Shown: positions 35,755-46,016, counted from the stretch's first letter. The stretch is 64,000 nt of DNA from Flavobacterium tegetincola DSM 22377 (GCF_000425485.1 NZ_AUDN01000007.1:241896-305895), one strand, 5' to 3'. Made by a program: numbers and translations. The notes: a model not told the origin generated them from the sequence alone.

Positions 35755-38094
35755 TTACTCCAAAATTTCCAACTTCGCAAAACGTAACAATAGTTTTTTA
35801 ATTCCGCCCACTTCAAAGTTTATTTCGGCTTTTTTATCACCGCCTACGCCTTCTAAATTGACCACTTCACCCCTACCAAAACGTTCGTGCATTACTTTAG
35901 TTCCTTGCGTTAACGGACCGTCAAATAAATTGGGTCCAGCCGAAGCCGTCCGTGTTGGACTGGCCAATGGTTTCAATTTCCTAACGCCTGATGTAGCCGC
36001 TCCATCCGTAGGGTTCAAATATTTTGGTGGTGCCGAAGCAGTTGGTTTAAACTGTCGCAATTTGGACTTATCCACATCACCAAAAATGTCTGAATCAATC
36101 ATCGGTTTGTACTTATAATTGGTTTCCGGTGGCGAAATGTATTCCAAGTATTGTTCGTCAATTTCATTAATAAATCGGGAAGGTTCGCTATCTGTTAATT
36201 TTCCCCAGCGGTACCGCGATTGCGCATACGTTAAATACGCTTGATGTTCTGCACGCGTTAAAGCTACGTAAAACAAACGGCGTTCTTCTTCAAGTTCGCT
36301 TCGTGTACTCATAGACATCGCGCTTGGAAATAAATCTTCTTCCATTCCTACGACAAAAACGTACGGGAATTCCAATCCTTTTGCCAAGTGAATGGTCATT
36401 AATGCCACACGATCATCATCGCCGGTATCTTTGTCCAAATCAGTTGCTAGAGCCACGTCCTGCATAAATTCAGAAAGTGCTCCTCTTGCTCCATCAATTT
36501 CTCGTTGGCCTTCGATAAAATCTTTAATACCGTTAAGTAATTCTTCTATATTTTCAATTTTAGCAATTCCCTCTGGCGTTGCATCTTTCTTTAATTCTTG
36601 TACCAAACCGGTTTTCTTGGCCACATGCTCTGCAAGATAAAAAGCATCTTGATTTTCATTGATCACTTGGAAACTTTGAATCATCGTTACAAAGTCGCGC
36701 AACTTTGTTTTCGTTCCCGCATTCAATTTCAAGTCGATTTTATCAATGTTCTGCATGATTTCAAAAATCGAACGCTTGTAATGATTGGCTGCAATGGTCA
36801 GTTTTTCAACAGTAGTGTCGCCAATTCCTCGCGTTGGATAATTGATTACCCGGATTAGTGCTTCTTCGTCTTTAGGATTGATGACCAAACGCAAATAACA
36901 CAGCACGTCTTTAATTTCTTTTCTTTGGTAAAATGATAATCCACCGTAAATGCGGTACGGAATGTCCCGTTTTCGCAACGCATCTTCCATCGCTCGGGAT
37001 TGTGCATTGGTGCGGTACAATATGGCAAATTGACCGTTAGTCAACTGATTGTTCATTTTTTGTTCCCAAATGGTGGAAGCTACAAAACGTCCTTCTTCAC
37101 CATCGGTAACGCTTCGTTGTACTTTAATTTTGGCACCCAAATCATTTGCCGTCCAAACAATTTTGTCCAGCTTGGTCTTGTTTTTATCAATTATGGAATT
37201 GGCCGCTTCTACTATGTTTTTGGTCGAACGGTAATTTTGTTCCAGTCGATACGTTTGCACATTATCATAATCTTTTTGGAAGTTTAAAATGTTATTGATG
37301 TTTGCCCCTCGAAACGCATAAATACTTTGTGCATCATCACCTACCACGCAAATGTTTTGAAAACGATCTGATAAAGCACGGACAATTAAGTATTGCGAAT
37401 GATTGGTATCTTGGTACTCATCCACCAAAATGTATCGAAATCGATCTTGGTATTTTGCTAAAACTTCGGGAAAACGGTTGATCAATTCATTCGTTTTCAA
37501 TAACAAATCATCAAAATCCATTGCACCCGATTTAAAGCAACGCTCCACATACTGTTGGTAGATTTCGCCCAGACGCGGTTTTTTAGACATCGCATCGGCT
37601 TCTTGTAATTCGGGGTTATTGAAATACGCTTTAACGGTAATCAAACTGTTTTTATAGGAAGAGATTCGACCTAACACTTGTTTGGGTTTGTACACATCGC
37701 GGTCCAATTGCATTTCTTTGATAATCGAAGAAATCAACCGCACACTGTCTTGCGTATCATAAATGGTAAAGTTAGATGGATAGCCCAACTTATCCGCCTC
37801 CGAACGTAAAATACGCGCAAAAACCGAGTGAAATGTTCCCATCCACAAATTTTTAGCTTCGGCATTTCCCACAATTGCGGCAATACGATTTTTCATCTCC
37901 TTTGCTGCTTTATTGGTAAAAGTGAGCGCTAAAATATTAAATGAATCCACCCCCAAACTCATTAAATAAGCAATCCGGATGGTTAAAACCCGTGTTTTTC
38001 CTGACCCCGCACCTGCGATAATAATCATAGGTCCGTCCTTCTGAAGTACCGGTGCTTGCTGGGCGTCGTTGAGTTGGCTAATGTATTGTTGCAT
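35755..38094 (-). CDS. UvrD/PcrA-type superfamily 1A DNA helicase
   Basis: A 779-aa 3'-5' helicase for DNA repair or conflict removal. Motifs in order: Q-motif LNDAQQAPVLQ, Walker A IAGAGSGKTRVL, motif Ia LALTFTNKAAKEM, motif II ILVDEYQDTN, motif III VVGDDAQSIYAFRGA, motif IV YRLEQNYRS, motif V GLEFPYVFVVGMEE, motif VI EERRLFYVALTRA. The C-terminal region with KVMHERFGRGEVVNLEGVGGDKKAEINF is the PcrA/UvrD Tudor-like tail that contacts RNA polymerase. Monocistronic at the end of a minus-strand run. Confidence 0.93.
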   Translation of the reverse strand: MQQYISQLNDAQQAPVLQKDGPMIIIAGAGSGKTRVLTIRIAYLMSLGVDSFNILALTFTNKAAKEMKNRIAAIVGNAEAKNLWMGTFHSVFARILRSEADKLGYPSNFTIYDTQDSVRLISSIIKEMQLDRDVYKPKQVLGRISSYKNSLITVKAYFNNPELQEADAMSKKPRLGEIYQQYVERCFKSGAMDFDDLLLKTNELINRFPEVLAKYQDRFRYILVDEYQDTNHSQYLIVRALSDRFQNICVVGDDAQSIYAFRGANINNILNFQKDYDNVQTYRLEQNYRSTKNIVEAANSIIDKNKTKLDKIVWTANDLGAKIKVQRSVTDGEEGRFVASTIWEQKMNNQLTNGQFAILYRTNAQSRAMEDALRKRDIPYRIYGGLSFYQRKEIKDVLCYLRLVINPKDEEALIRVINYPTRGIGDTTVEKLTIAANHYKRSIFEIMQNIDKIDLKLNAGTKTKLRDFVTMIQSFQVINENQDAFYLAEHVAKKTGLVQELKKDATPEGIAKIENIEELLNGIKDFIEGQREIDGARGALSEFMQDVALATDLDKDTGDDDRVALMTIHLAKGLEFPYVFVVGMEEDLFPSAMSMSTRSELEEERRLFYVALTRAEHQAYLTYAQSRYRWGKLTDSEPSRFINEIDEQYLEYISPPETNYKYKPMIDSDIFGDVDKSKLRQFKPTASAPPKYLNPTDGAATSGVRKLKPLASPTRTASAGPNLFDGPLTQGTKVMHERFGRGEVVNLEGVGGDKKAEINFEVGGIKKLLLRFAKLEILE

Positions 38095-38363
38095 GGTATA
38101 GGTGTACTGAATGAATCAGATTGAGTATTAAATTTAATATACAAAAATACGTTTATAGACGGACATTGCCAATTATGATTTCTGTTAATTTTACGTTTTT
38201 TAAAAGTAGGTTGTACCGTTTTTTACAGCGTCAAGGTTACAACAAAATATCGATAGCAGCTTAATCCTTTTTCTTGTAGAATAAATCTAAACAAACCATT
38301 ATGTGATATTTGTCACACTATGGAAATTCAAACATCACTATATTTGTTCTTATTAAAAATGAG

Positions 38364-38747
38364 ATGCGTCAAATTATAGCCATAGCCTTACTGTCTCTTT
38401 ACCTCTTAACTTCAACTGATTTTAGCGAATTGTTGAAGCTTCCGCAATTGGCACAACATTTTAAAGAACATCAAGAAGAACAACAACTGACTTTTTCAGA
38501 ATTTGTGTACGAACATTATACAAAAGGGGACGTTTTCGATGCCGATCGTGATCAGGATTTGAAGCTTCCTTATAAAAGTCTTGATTTTACGCATGCAGTA
38601 AGTTTTACTGTTTTACCTTCTATTACCACAATTGAATTTATTACAACAACCGATTTTGCAGAATTGAAACCGCCAAATCGTTTTTATAACGCTTGTTTTT
38701 CGTCAGATAACTTCAGCACCATTTGGCAACCGCCTCAGATAGTCTAG
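38364..38747 (+). CDS. Small exported protein preceding the metal-efflux pump
   Basis: A 127-aa protein from the ATG at 38364 (MRQIIAIALLSLYLLTS), with a predicted N-terminal helix. The mature part is QHFKEHQEEQQLTFSEFVYEHYTKGDVFDADRDQDLKLPYK, with acid/His-rich stretches, then F...WQPPQIV at the C-terminus. The longer frame from 38310 lacks a signal-like start. Similar short secreted proteins precede CusA/CzcA genes in flavobacteria. It is 78 bases upstream of the fused pump, so it is probably the first gene of the operon. Role unknown; metal binding or pump accessory would fit. Confidence 0.7.
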   Translation: MRQIIAIALLSLYLLTSTDFSELLKLPQLAQHFKEHQEEQQLTFSEFVYEHYTKGDVFDADRDQDLKLPYKSLDFTHAVSFTVLPSITTIEFITTTDFAELKPPNRFYNACFSSDNFSTIWQPPQIV

Positions 38748-38825
38748 TACTTACTTTTATCGCTTCACATTCCTTGTGAACACAGACGTTTAGTAATTTA
38801 CATTAACGACTAACTTCCTATATCC

Positions 38826-41800
38826 ATGTTAAATAAAATCATTGAGTTTTCGATCAAGAATAAACTCATCATTGGCTTATTTACCTTTGCTTTAATCGGC
38901 TTTGGTATGTATGAAGCCACAAAATTACCCATTGATGCCGTTCCAGATATTACGGATAATCAGGTACAAGTCATTACCATCGCTCCGTCTTTTGGAGCAA
39001 CTGATATCGAACGATTGGTAACATTTCCTGTAGAACAAGCCAACAGTAATATTTCAGGAATGAAATCCATCCGAAGTTTTTCTCGCTTTGGACTTTCTCT
39101 AGTTACGATTGTTTTTGACGATGAAACCGATATTTATTGGGCTCGACAACAAGTAGCTGAACGCTTGCAACAATTGCAAGGCACAATTCCCTCCGAAATT
39201 GGTGTACCTGAACTCGGACCTGTTTCCACAGGATTGGGTGAAATTTATCAATATGTAGTCCGGACCAAACCAGGTTATGAAGACAAATTCAATGTTACTG
39301 AATTAAGAACCATCCAAGATTGGATCGTCAGACGCCAACTTCTAGGCGTTAAAGGCGTTGCTGAAGTCAGTAGTTTTGGTGGTAAATTAAAGCAATATGA
39401 AATTGCTATTGACGCTAATAAACTCCACTCTTACCAACTTTCGATGCAGGATATTTTTACGGCATTGGAGAAAAACAATCAGAATACCGGTGGCGCTTAC
39501 ATTGAAAAAGAAGCTACGGCACTTTTCATTCGAAGCGAAGGCTTGATTGGAAGCATTGAAGATATTGAGAACATTGCTGTACCTACAGCTGGCGGTCAGA
39601 TTTTATATTTGAGAGATTTAGCCGAAGTCAAAATGGGAAGTGCCACGCGTTATGGAGCGATGACTTACAATGACGAAGGTGAAGTTGCCGGAGCGGTGGT
39701 GATGATGCTAAAAGGGGCCAACAGTAACGAAGTGATCAATAACGTCAAAGACCGTGTGGCTCAAATTCAAAAAACCTTACCTGAAGGTGTCATTGTTGAA
39801 CCTTTTTTAGACCGTTCAAAAATGGTTAATAACGCAATTGGCACGGTTGAGAAAAACTTAATGGAAGGGGCTTTAATTGTTGTTTTTGTGTTGGTTTTCT
39901 TTTTAGGGAATTTTCGAGCGGGACTTTTAGTGGCTTCCGTTATTCCATTAGCGATGCTTTTTGCCATTATTCTGATGAATGTTTTTGGCGTAAGCGGAAA
40001 TTTAATGAGTTTAGGTGCGTTGGATTTTGGGTTAATCGTTGATGGTGCTGTTATTATTGTGGAAGCCGTCATGCACCAATTGACCCGAGGTAAAAAATGG
40101 AAAGCTCAAGCGGAATTATCTCAAGCTACAATGGATGAAGAAGTAAAATCTTCGGCAAGCAAGATGATGAACTCTGCCGTATTTGGTCAAATTATTATCT
40201 TGATTGTTTATCTACCCATTTTTACGTTAGAAGGCATTGAAGGAAAAATGTTTAAACCAATGGCGCAAACGGTTGCCTTTGCTTTATTAGGAGCGTTTAT
40301 TTTGTCGCTGACGTATATTCCGATGATGAGTGCTTTGTTTCTAAGCAAAAAAACAAATCATAAACCCAATTTCTCCGACAAAATGATGGCGGCTATTGAA
40401 AGTCGGTACCAACATCTTTTAGAAAAAGCATTGAATGTTCCTAAAATAATTGTGGGAAGCATTATTGCAATGTTTGTTTTAGCAGTTTTTACGCTAACCA
40501 CGCTCGGAGGCGAATTCATTCCGGCATTGGAAGAAGGTGATTTTGCAGTTGATACCCGAGTTTTGACAGGAAGCAATTTGAATACCACGATAGAAAGCAC
40601 TACAAAAGCCGCTCACATTTTGAAAAGTCGTTTTCCAGAAGTGGAGAAAGTAGTAACCAAAATAGGAAGTGGTGAAGTGCCAACCGACCCGATGCCCATG
40701 GAAGCCAGCGATATGATGGTGATTTTGAAAGACAAAAGCGAGTGGACTTCTGCCAAAACTTTTGATGAATTGGCTGCCAAAATGGGTAAAGCGTTGGAAG
40801 AAGTGCCCGGAATTACCGCTGGTTTTCAATATCCGGTACAAATGCGTTTTAATGAGTTGATGACGGGTGCTCGACAAGATGTGGTGTGTAAAATTTTTGG
40901 CGAAAATCTGGATACACTGGCTCTTTATGCTGCAAAAATGGGTAAAATTGTTTCAACCGTAGAAGGAACAGAAAACCTCTATATCGAACCTGTTGCTGGA
41001 ATGCCACAAGTAATTATTGACTATAATCGTCCTGCAATTGCGCAATATGGATTGAATATTTCGGACATTAATAGAGTGATTAATACCGCTTTTGCTGGAC
41101 AAAGTGCTGGACAAATTTTCGAAGGCGAAAAGCGTTTTGAGCTGATTGTTCGCCTAGACGAAAGTAAACGAACTTCCATTACGGATGTCGAAAACCTATT
41201 GATTCCAACTAATACAGGCATTCAAATCCCGCTTTCGCAATTGGCAAAAGTTAGTTTAGAATCGGGCCCAAATCAAATTCAACGGGAAGATGCCAAACGT
41301 CGAATTGTGGTTGGTTTTAACGTTAACGGTCGTGATGTGGAAAGTATTGTGCAAGAGTTGAAAGGCAAAGTAGATGCAAAAATCAAATTGCCAACAGGAT
41401 ATTACACCACGTATGGCGGTGCTTTTGAAAATTTAAACAAAGCAAAAGCCCGATTGATGATTGCAGTACCTATTTCATTACTCTTGATTTTTGTATTACT
41501 CTTCTTCGCTTTTAAATCGGTTAAACAAGGATTATTGATTTACACTGCAATTCCACTTTCGGCGATTGGTGGGATTTTCTTCTTAGCACTCCGCGGCATG
41601 CCGTTCAGCATTAGTGCCGGAATTGGATTTATCGCATTATTTGGTGTCGCCGTTTTGAATGGAATTGTGTTGATTTCTGAATTCAACCGACTCCGTGAAG
41701 AAGGCATGACCGACTTTCGACGCATCGTTTTGATGGGAACTAAAGTCCGATTGCGTCCCGTTTTGATGACTGCTTTTGTAGCTTCACTTGGTTTTCTACC

Positions 41801-43175
41801 CATGGCATTAAGCAATGGAGCAGGTGCTGAAGTGCAACGACCCTTGGCAACTGTAGTTATCGGTGGACTGATGATTGCCACTTTATTGACTTTATTTGTA
41901 TTACCTATTTTATACATCGTTTTTGAAAAAGGATTTACCATAACTAAAAAAACACCCACTACTACCCTACTTGTTTTGCTGCTTATTGGAAGTAGTTTCA
42001 ATATGGTGGCACAAGAGAAGATTACTTTGCAAGAAGCACTTAAAATAGCTATTGATTCCAATCAAATGGGCAAAATAGAACGTTTGAAAACGCAGTATCA
42101 AAAAGAGCTGATTGCTTCTAACGCTAATTTGCCTAAAACGGTAGTTGCTACTGAATTTGGTCAATACAACAGTGCCTATAACGATACCCGATTTGGCATT
42201 TCACAATCATTTGAGTTGCCAACCGTATACAGTCGGCAGAAAAAAGTGTTGACTAGCGAATATAAATCAGCCGAAGCCTTGGCCAACTTGCACCAATTGA
42301 CACTAAAAAAAGAAGTGATGCATACCTTTTATGGCTTATTGACCCTTAAAGAAAAAGAACGTTTGTTGCAAAAAAGCGACAGTTTGCTTTCTGAATTTTT
42401 AAAGAAAGCCACACTTCGACAACAAAAAGGCGAAAGTAATTTATTAGAAAAAGCAACTGCCACATTGCAGTTAGGTCAATTGCAACAACAACTGATTCAA
42501 TTGCGGCAAGAAAAAGCAGTGTTGCAAAGTAGTTTTCAATTGTTATTGAACACGGAAACGTATTTGGAACCTACAGCTACCGAAATTAAGTTGGAATACG
42601 CTGCCATTGAAAGTCACGCAATTGAAAAGAACCATCCGCAACTTGCCACTATTGAAGCACAACAAAATACCGTTGCTGCACAAACCCGTTTGGAAAAAGC
42701 GAAGAAGTTACCGATGCTTTCTGTGGGTTATTTCAACACATCCATCACGGGAACAGGTCCTGATAATGTACTGTACAACTCTAGTGCTCGATTTCATTCG
42801 GCTCAAGTGGGCATTGACATTCCGCTGTTTGGTGGAACTCAAAATGCACGAATAAAAGCGTCGAAAGTACAAGAAGAATATCTAAAAGTAGCTTTTTCAA
42901 ACCAAGAAAAAGTGTTGCAAAACCAGTTGCAAATTGCCGAACAAAACGTAACGCAAACCAAAGCGCAAGTCACTTATTTTGAAACTGAAGGATTGCCCAA
43001 TGCGTTGTTAATTGAAAAGACAGCCAACAAGCAATTTTACGGAGGCGACATCAATTATTTGGATTGGGTAATGCTGACCAACCAAGTGATTTCTGCCAAA
43101 AACAATTACATTGATAGTGTGTACAATTATAACGAAAGCGTGATTGAACTGCTCTATCTTACTCAAAAACTATAA
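38826..43175 (+). CDS. CusA/CzcA-type heavy-metal RND pump fused to a TolC domain
   Basis: A 1449-aa fusion. Residues 1-~1035 are a complete HME-RND permease: N-terminal MLNKIIEFSIKNKLIIGLF, TKLPIDAVPDITDNQVQV, and the fourth-helix relay LDFGLIVDGAVIIVEAVMHQ with the Asp near residue 405 as in CusA, plus 12 helices. Residues ~1040-1061 (TTTLLVLLLIGSSFNMVAQ) look like a secretion signal ending in Ala-Gln. Residues ~1062-1449 are a TolC/OEP domain (EKITLQEALKIAIDSN ...). Cutting at that point would free an outer-membrane channel from the inner-membrane pump. It ends 3 bases before the adaptor gene, completing a tripartite system. Confidence 0.92.
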   Translation: MLNKIIEFSIKNKLIIGLFTFALIGFGMYEATKLPIDAVPDITDNQVQVITIAPSFGATDIERLVTFPVEQANSNISGMKSIRSFSRFGLSLVTIVFDDETDIYWARQQVAERLQQLQGTIPSEIGVPELGPVSTGLGEIYQYVVRTKPGYEDKFNVTELRTIQDWIVRRQLLGVKGVAEVSSFGGKLKQYEIAIDANKLHSYQLSMQDIFTALEKNNQNTGGAYIEKEATALFIRSEGLIGSIEDIENIAVPTAGGQILYLRDLAEVKMGSATRYGAMTYNDEGEVAGAVVMMLKGANSNEVINNVKDRVAQIQKTLPEGVIVEPFLDRSKMVNNAIGTVEKNLMEGALIVVFVLVFFLGNFRAGLLVASVIPLAMLFAIILMNVFGVSGNLMSLGALDFGLIVDGAVIIVEAVMHQLTRGKKWKAQAELSQATMDEEVKSSASKMMNSAVFGQIIILIVYLPIFTLEGIEGKMFKPMAQTVAFALLGAFILSLTYIPMMSALFLSKKTNHKPNFSDKMMAAIESRYQHLLEKALNVPKIIVGSIIAMFVLAVFTLTTLGGEFIPALEEGDFAVDTRVLTGSNLNTTIESTTKAAHILKSRFPEVEKVVTKIGSGEVPTDPMPMEASDMMVILKDKSEWTSAKTFDELAAKMGKALEEVPGITAGFQYPVQMRFNELMTGARQDVVCKIFGENLDTLALYAAKMGKIVSTVEGTENLYIEPVAGMPQVIIDYNRPAIAQYGLNISDINRVINTAFAGQSAGQIFEGEKRFELIVRLDESKRTSITDVENLLIPTNTGIQIPLSQLAKVSLESGPNQIQREDAKRRIVVGFNVNGRDVESIVQELKGKVDAKIKLPTGYYTTYGGAFENLNKAKARLMIAVPISLLLIFVLLFFAFKSVKQGLLIYTAIPLSAIGGIFFLALRGMPFSISAGIGFIALFGVAVLNGIVLISEFNRLREEGMTDFRRIVLMGTKVRLRPVLMTAFVASLGFLPMALSNGAGAEVQRPLATVVIGGLMIATLLTLFVLPILYIVFEKGFTITKKTPTTTLLVLLLIGSSFNMVAQEKITLQEALKIAIDSNQMGKIERLKTQYQKELIASNANLPKTVVATEFGQYNSAYNDTRFGISQSFELPTVYSRQKKVLTSEYKSAEALANLHQLTLKKEVMHTFYGLLTLKEKERLLQKSDSLLSEFLKKATLRQQKGESNLLEKATATLQLGQLQQQLIQLRQEKAVLQSSFQLLLNTETYLEPTATEIKLEYAAIESHAIEKNHPQLATIEAQQNTVAAQTRLEKAKKLPMLSVGYFNTSITGTGPDNVLYNSSARFHSAQVGIDIPLFGGTQNARIKASKVQEEYLKVAFSNQEKVLQNQLQIAEQNVTQTKAQVTYFETEGLPNALLIEKTANKQFYGGDINYLDWVMLTNQVISAKNNYIDSVYNYNESVIELLYLTQKL

Positions 43176-43178
43176 ACT

Positions 43179-44315
43179 ATGAAAACAAAGATAATCGCAT
43201 ACGGACTGCTTCTCTCATTGGGATTGGCTTGTTCCTCAAAAACAAAAGAAACCGAAGTCGAGACTACAACTGCAATAGAAAAAGTAGTGACTTTATCTCC
43301 TGAACAATTAAAAAACGTGGATTTACAAACCACAAAACCAGAAAGCAGAACCTTATCGGCAACGCTAAAAGTGAATGGAAAAATAGATGTTCCGCCACAG
43401 AATTTAGTATCAATTAGCATGCAAATGGGTGGGTATTTAAAAAACACATCGTTACTTCCGGGCATGTATGTCAAAAAGAACAGCGTCATTGCTACCATGG
43501 AAGACCAACAGTACATTCAGTTACAACAAGAATATTTGAGCACTTTGGCAAAGTTAAATTATGCCGAAAAAGAATACCAACGTCAAAAAGACTTGAATCA
43601 AAGTCAAGCCAGTAGCGACAAAGTGTTTCAAATGGCAGAAGCTGAATTTAAGAATTTGAAGATTACAAAAAGTGCTTTGGCTGAAAAACTGCGGTTGATT
43701 TACATCAATCCAAACACCCTTTCTGAAAATAACATTTCAAAAAGCATCACGATCCATTCGCCCATTGATGGTTTTGTGTCCAAGGTCAATGTCAATATCG
43801 GTAAATATGTGAGTCCAACCGATGTGCTTTTTGAATTAATTAACCCGACGGATATTCATTTGAATTTGAAAGTTTTTGAAAAAGACATCAATAAGTTGTT
43901 CATTGGTCAACGGGTTTATGCTTATTCCAATAGCAACCCAGACGAGAAGCACGAAGCTGAAATCATTTTAATCAGCCAAGACATTTCGGATAATGAACAC
44001 AGTGCCGAAGTACATTGTCATTTTGAGCAGTATGACAAAAAACTATTGCCAGGAATGTACATGAATGCCGAAATTGAATTGAAAAACGCTGCACAACTTT
44101 CCATCCAGAAAGAAGCCATTGTTTCTTTTGAGAATAAAGAATATGTGTTTGTCAAAATAGGCAACAGTCAATATGAAATGACTGAAGTGGTTTTAGGCAT
44201 TGCTGAAAATGGTTTTACCGCTATTACCAATGCAGAAGTTATTAAAGACAAAGAAATCGTGATTAAAGGTGCTTATACGCTTTTGATGCAATTAAAAAAC
44301 AAAGAAGAAGAGTAA
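43179..44315 (+). CDS. Heavy-metal RND periplasmic adaptor lipoprotein
   Basis: A 378-aa membrane-fusion protein of the CusB/CzcB group with lipobox GLACSS (Cys18). Domains are visible in order: a short N-terminal tail, a lipoyl half (ISMQMGGYLKNTSLLPGMYVKKNSVI), a helical hairpin (LEQQYIQLQQEYLSTLAKL...KEYQRQKDL), second lipoyl half (IHSPIDGFVSKVNVNIGKYV), beta-barrel and membrane-proximal domains (LPGMYMNAEIELKNAAQLS). It follows the pump-TolC fusion by 3 bases, so the operon makes the complete CusA/CusB/CusC-equivalent machine with two polypeptides. Confidence 0.92.
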   Translation: MKTKIIAYGLLLSLGLACSSKTKETEVETTTAIEKVVTLSPEQLKNVDLQTTKPESRTLSATLKVNGKIDVPPQNLVSISMQMGGYLKNTSLLPGMYVKKNSVIATMEDQQYIQLQQEYLSTLAKLNYAEKEYQRQKDLNQSQASSDKVFQMAEAEFKNLKITKSALAEKLRLIYINPNTLSENNISKSITIHSPIDGFVSKVNVNIGKYVSPTDVLFELINPTDIHLNLKVFEKDINKLFIGQRVYAYSNSNPDEKHEAEIILISQDISDNEHSAEVHCHFEQYDKKLLPGMYMNAEIELKNAAQLSIQKEAIVSFENKEYVFVKIGNSQYEMTEVVLGIAENGFTAITNAEVIKDKEIVIKGAYTLLMQLKNKEEE

Positions 44316-44340
44316 ATTCTGAATACTATATACCCAAAAA

Positions 44341-44362
44341 TGCGAAAGAAGTACCTTTCGCA
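44341..44362 (+). terminator. Rho-independent terminator after the metal-efflux operon
   Basis: Stem TGCGAAAG/CTTTCGCA with a six-base loop, followed by eight T. Confidence 0.9.
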
Positions 44363-44484
44363 TTTTTTTTTGGTATAAAATTTAAACCTTTTGCAATGAA
44401 CCCCTATCTTTATATGCCAAGCAACAGCCGGTGCTGTACTAGAACCTATTATTCCTGGTTTTCGCTTACTCTCTAAAAATCCTC

Positions 44485-44519
44485 TTGGACTTTTTATTCA
44501 ATTTTATTTCCTAACTTTA
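44485..44519 (+). promoter_or_regulatory. Candidate promoter upstream of the YD-repeat-like gene
   Basis: TTG at 44485-44487 and TAACTTTA at 44512-44519 (a TAnnTTTA/G -7 box), 24 bases apart, about 80 bases before the start codon at 44601. The spacing is slightly long. Confidence 0.35.
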
Positions 44520-44600
44520 GTGCACAGGAATTGCAACGAAATGATACACGAGCATTTTGAAAAATATAATAAAGCGCTACATCACTTAATCTGTTAAATT

Positions 44601-45788
44601 ATGAAGTTAAAGTTACTACTCATTTTTACGTTATTCCAAAACATTACCTATTCCCAACCAAAGGATACACTTTACGGCAATGTAAAATCAATTAGAGAAC
44701 AGCTCCTCTTCTTAGATGAAAACGTACAAAACAGAAAGCTATTTGGCAGCGATGGTGATTTCGGTCATAGTGGATTTATAAGTGAAGATTTTACAAAAAG
44801 TAGGTTTAAGACTTGGTGGTACGAAACGTATTGGGTTCATTATATTAATTACTATAAAGAATTTGACATTGACCATAAACTGTTAAAAGACGTTTGGTAT
44901 TATAAAGATCAAAGTATATTGAGCTCCTGTGAAAACAAATATGATAGCACTGGAAATAATATCAGTCAAAGACTTAACGGATATAAATCGTCTAATACAG
45001 TTCATAAATTTGATAACAACAACAACTTAATCTATTCAAGAAATAGTGATTCTGATAAAAATTATTCAACAATAAAAAAAGAGTTTAACGAAAAAAATCA
45101 AATTACTAGAGAAGAACATTTTAATTCAGAATATCCAAAAGAAAAAAGAAGTACAGCATATGTTTATGACGGTTCTGGGAACTTGATCGAAGAAAAAAAT
45201 TTTAACCGACAAGGTGCTGATTATGGAAATAAATTTGAGTACGACTTAAAAAATAGGAAAACAAAAATAATTCTTCATTCACCCTTTATTTGGGTAAAGA
45301 CTAAGACGGGAAATAGTCAAAAAAGAACTAAAAATGGAGTAGACCAAATTAGAGTTGCATTCAAATATGATGAGTACGATAGAATTATAGAAACCAAAAA
45401 ATACAACTCAAATTTCAATGATGGAAATAAAGCAGAATTATATACAACAGAAGTTACGGTTTATGAAAACGACTTGGTAAAGAACATATATTTGTATGAC
45501 AATAAAGATAGCTTAACGCATTATAAAAAATATGAATATGATGGCTTAAAAAGAAAGACAAAAGAATGTAATGTTTCTCCAAATTATCCCGAGCATACTA
45601 TTGCATTGGAATATTTATATGCTGAAACTGAATTTCCAATACAACTTTTATACACCAATAAAGGCATTGTAACACAAGTTGACTTTGAATATGTAGTTGA
45701 TCACAAAAATAATTGGATTGAACAAACCAAATCCATTAATGGAAAACCACTCTATGTTTGGAAAAGAGAATTAAAATACTTTGAATAA
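44601..45788 (+). CDS. Secreted protein with RHS/YD-like repeats
   Basis: A 395-aa protein with a signal (MKLKLLLIFTLFQNITYSQ). The body repeats short beta units of the form 'Y/F D...G N ... I/E ...': NKYDSTGNNISQRLNGY, HKFDNNNNLIYSRNS, YVYDGSGNLIEEKNF, KFEYDLKNRKTKI, FKYDEYDRIIETKKYN and YEYDGLKRKTKECNV. These are degenerate RHS/YD-type repeats that build beta-strand shells. No toxin tip or core box is seen, and the gene is short, so it is not a full RHS toxin. Function unknown; it may be surface exposed. It opens the accessory, gap-rich part of the window. Confidence 0.7.
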   Translation: MKLKLLLIFTLFQNITYSQPKDTLYGNVKSIREQLLFLDENVQNRKLFGSDGDFGHSGFISEDFTKSRFKTWWYETYWVHYINYYKEFDIDHKLLKDVWYYKDQSILSSCENKYDSTGNNISQRLNGYKSSNTVHKFDNNNNLIYSRNSDSDKNYSTIKKEFNEKNQITREEHFNSEYPKEKRSTAYVYDGSGNLIEEKNFNRQGADYGNKFEYDLKNRKTKIILHSPFIWVKTKTGNSQKRTKNGVDQIRVAFKYDEYDRIIETKKYNSNFNDGNKAELYTTEVTVYENDLVKNIYLYDNKDSLTHYKKYEYDGLKRKTKECNVSPNYPEHTIALEYLYAETEFPIQLLYTNKGIVTQVDFEYVVDHKNNWIEQTKSINGKPLYVWKRELKYFE

Positions 45789-45950
45789 AATCGTTTATGA
45801 ATAGCTTAGATTTAGTTGCTTTGGTGCAAAAACACCCGAGACTTTAACTATAGTGACAAAGTTATATAGCATTTTTCGCGATTTTTAACGAGAGAACCAA
45901 TTGCCTGCTATCAGTACGGATAAAGTTCGTGTACAGTTTTACAGAAAAAG

Positions 45951-45989
45951 GAAGAGGGTTTATAGCTCTCTTTTTTTATGCAGTAAAAT
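45951..45989 (+). terminator. Terminator module copy A (hairpin, T7, ATGCAGTAAAAT)
   Basis: An imperfect GAAGAG/CTCTC hairpin, then TTTTTTTATGCAGTAAAAT. The same tail follows a better hairpin at 63863-63899, and a variant follows the hairpin at 49868-49906. Confidence 0.6.
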
Positions 45990-46016
45990 GTGTGTCCTTT
46001 TTTAAAAGTCGGAAAT

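Noticed and set aside
39767..42164. Minus-strand frames inside the metal pump gene (up to 173 codons)
   Set aside because: Shadows of a real gene; low-complexity composition and no signal or domain.
44601..45788. RHS toxin
   Set aside because: Only degenerate YD-like repeats, no RHS core motif, no variable toxin tip and only 395 aa.
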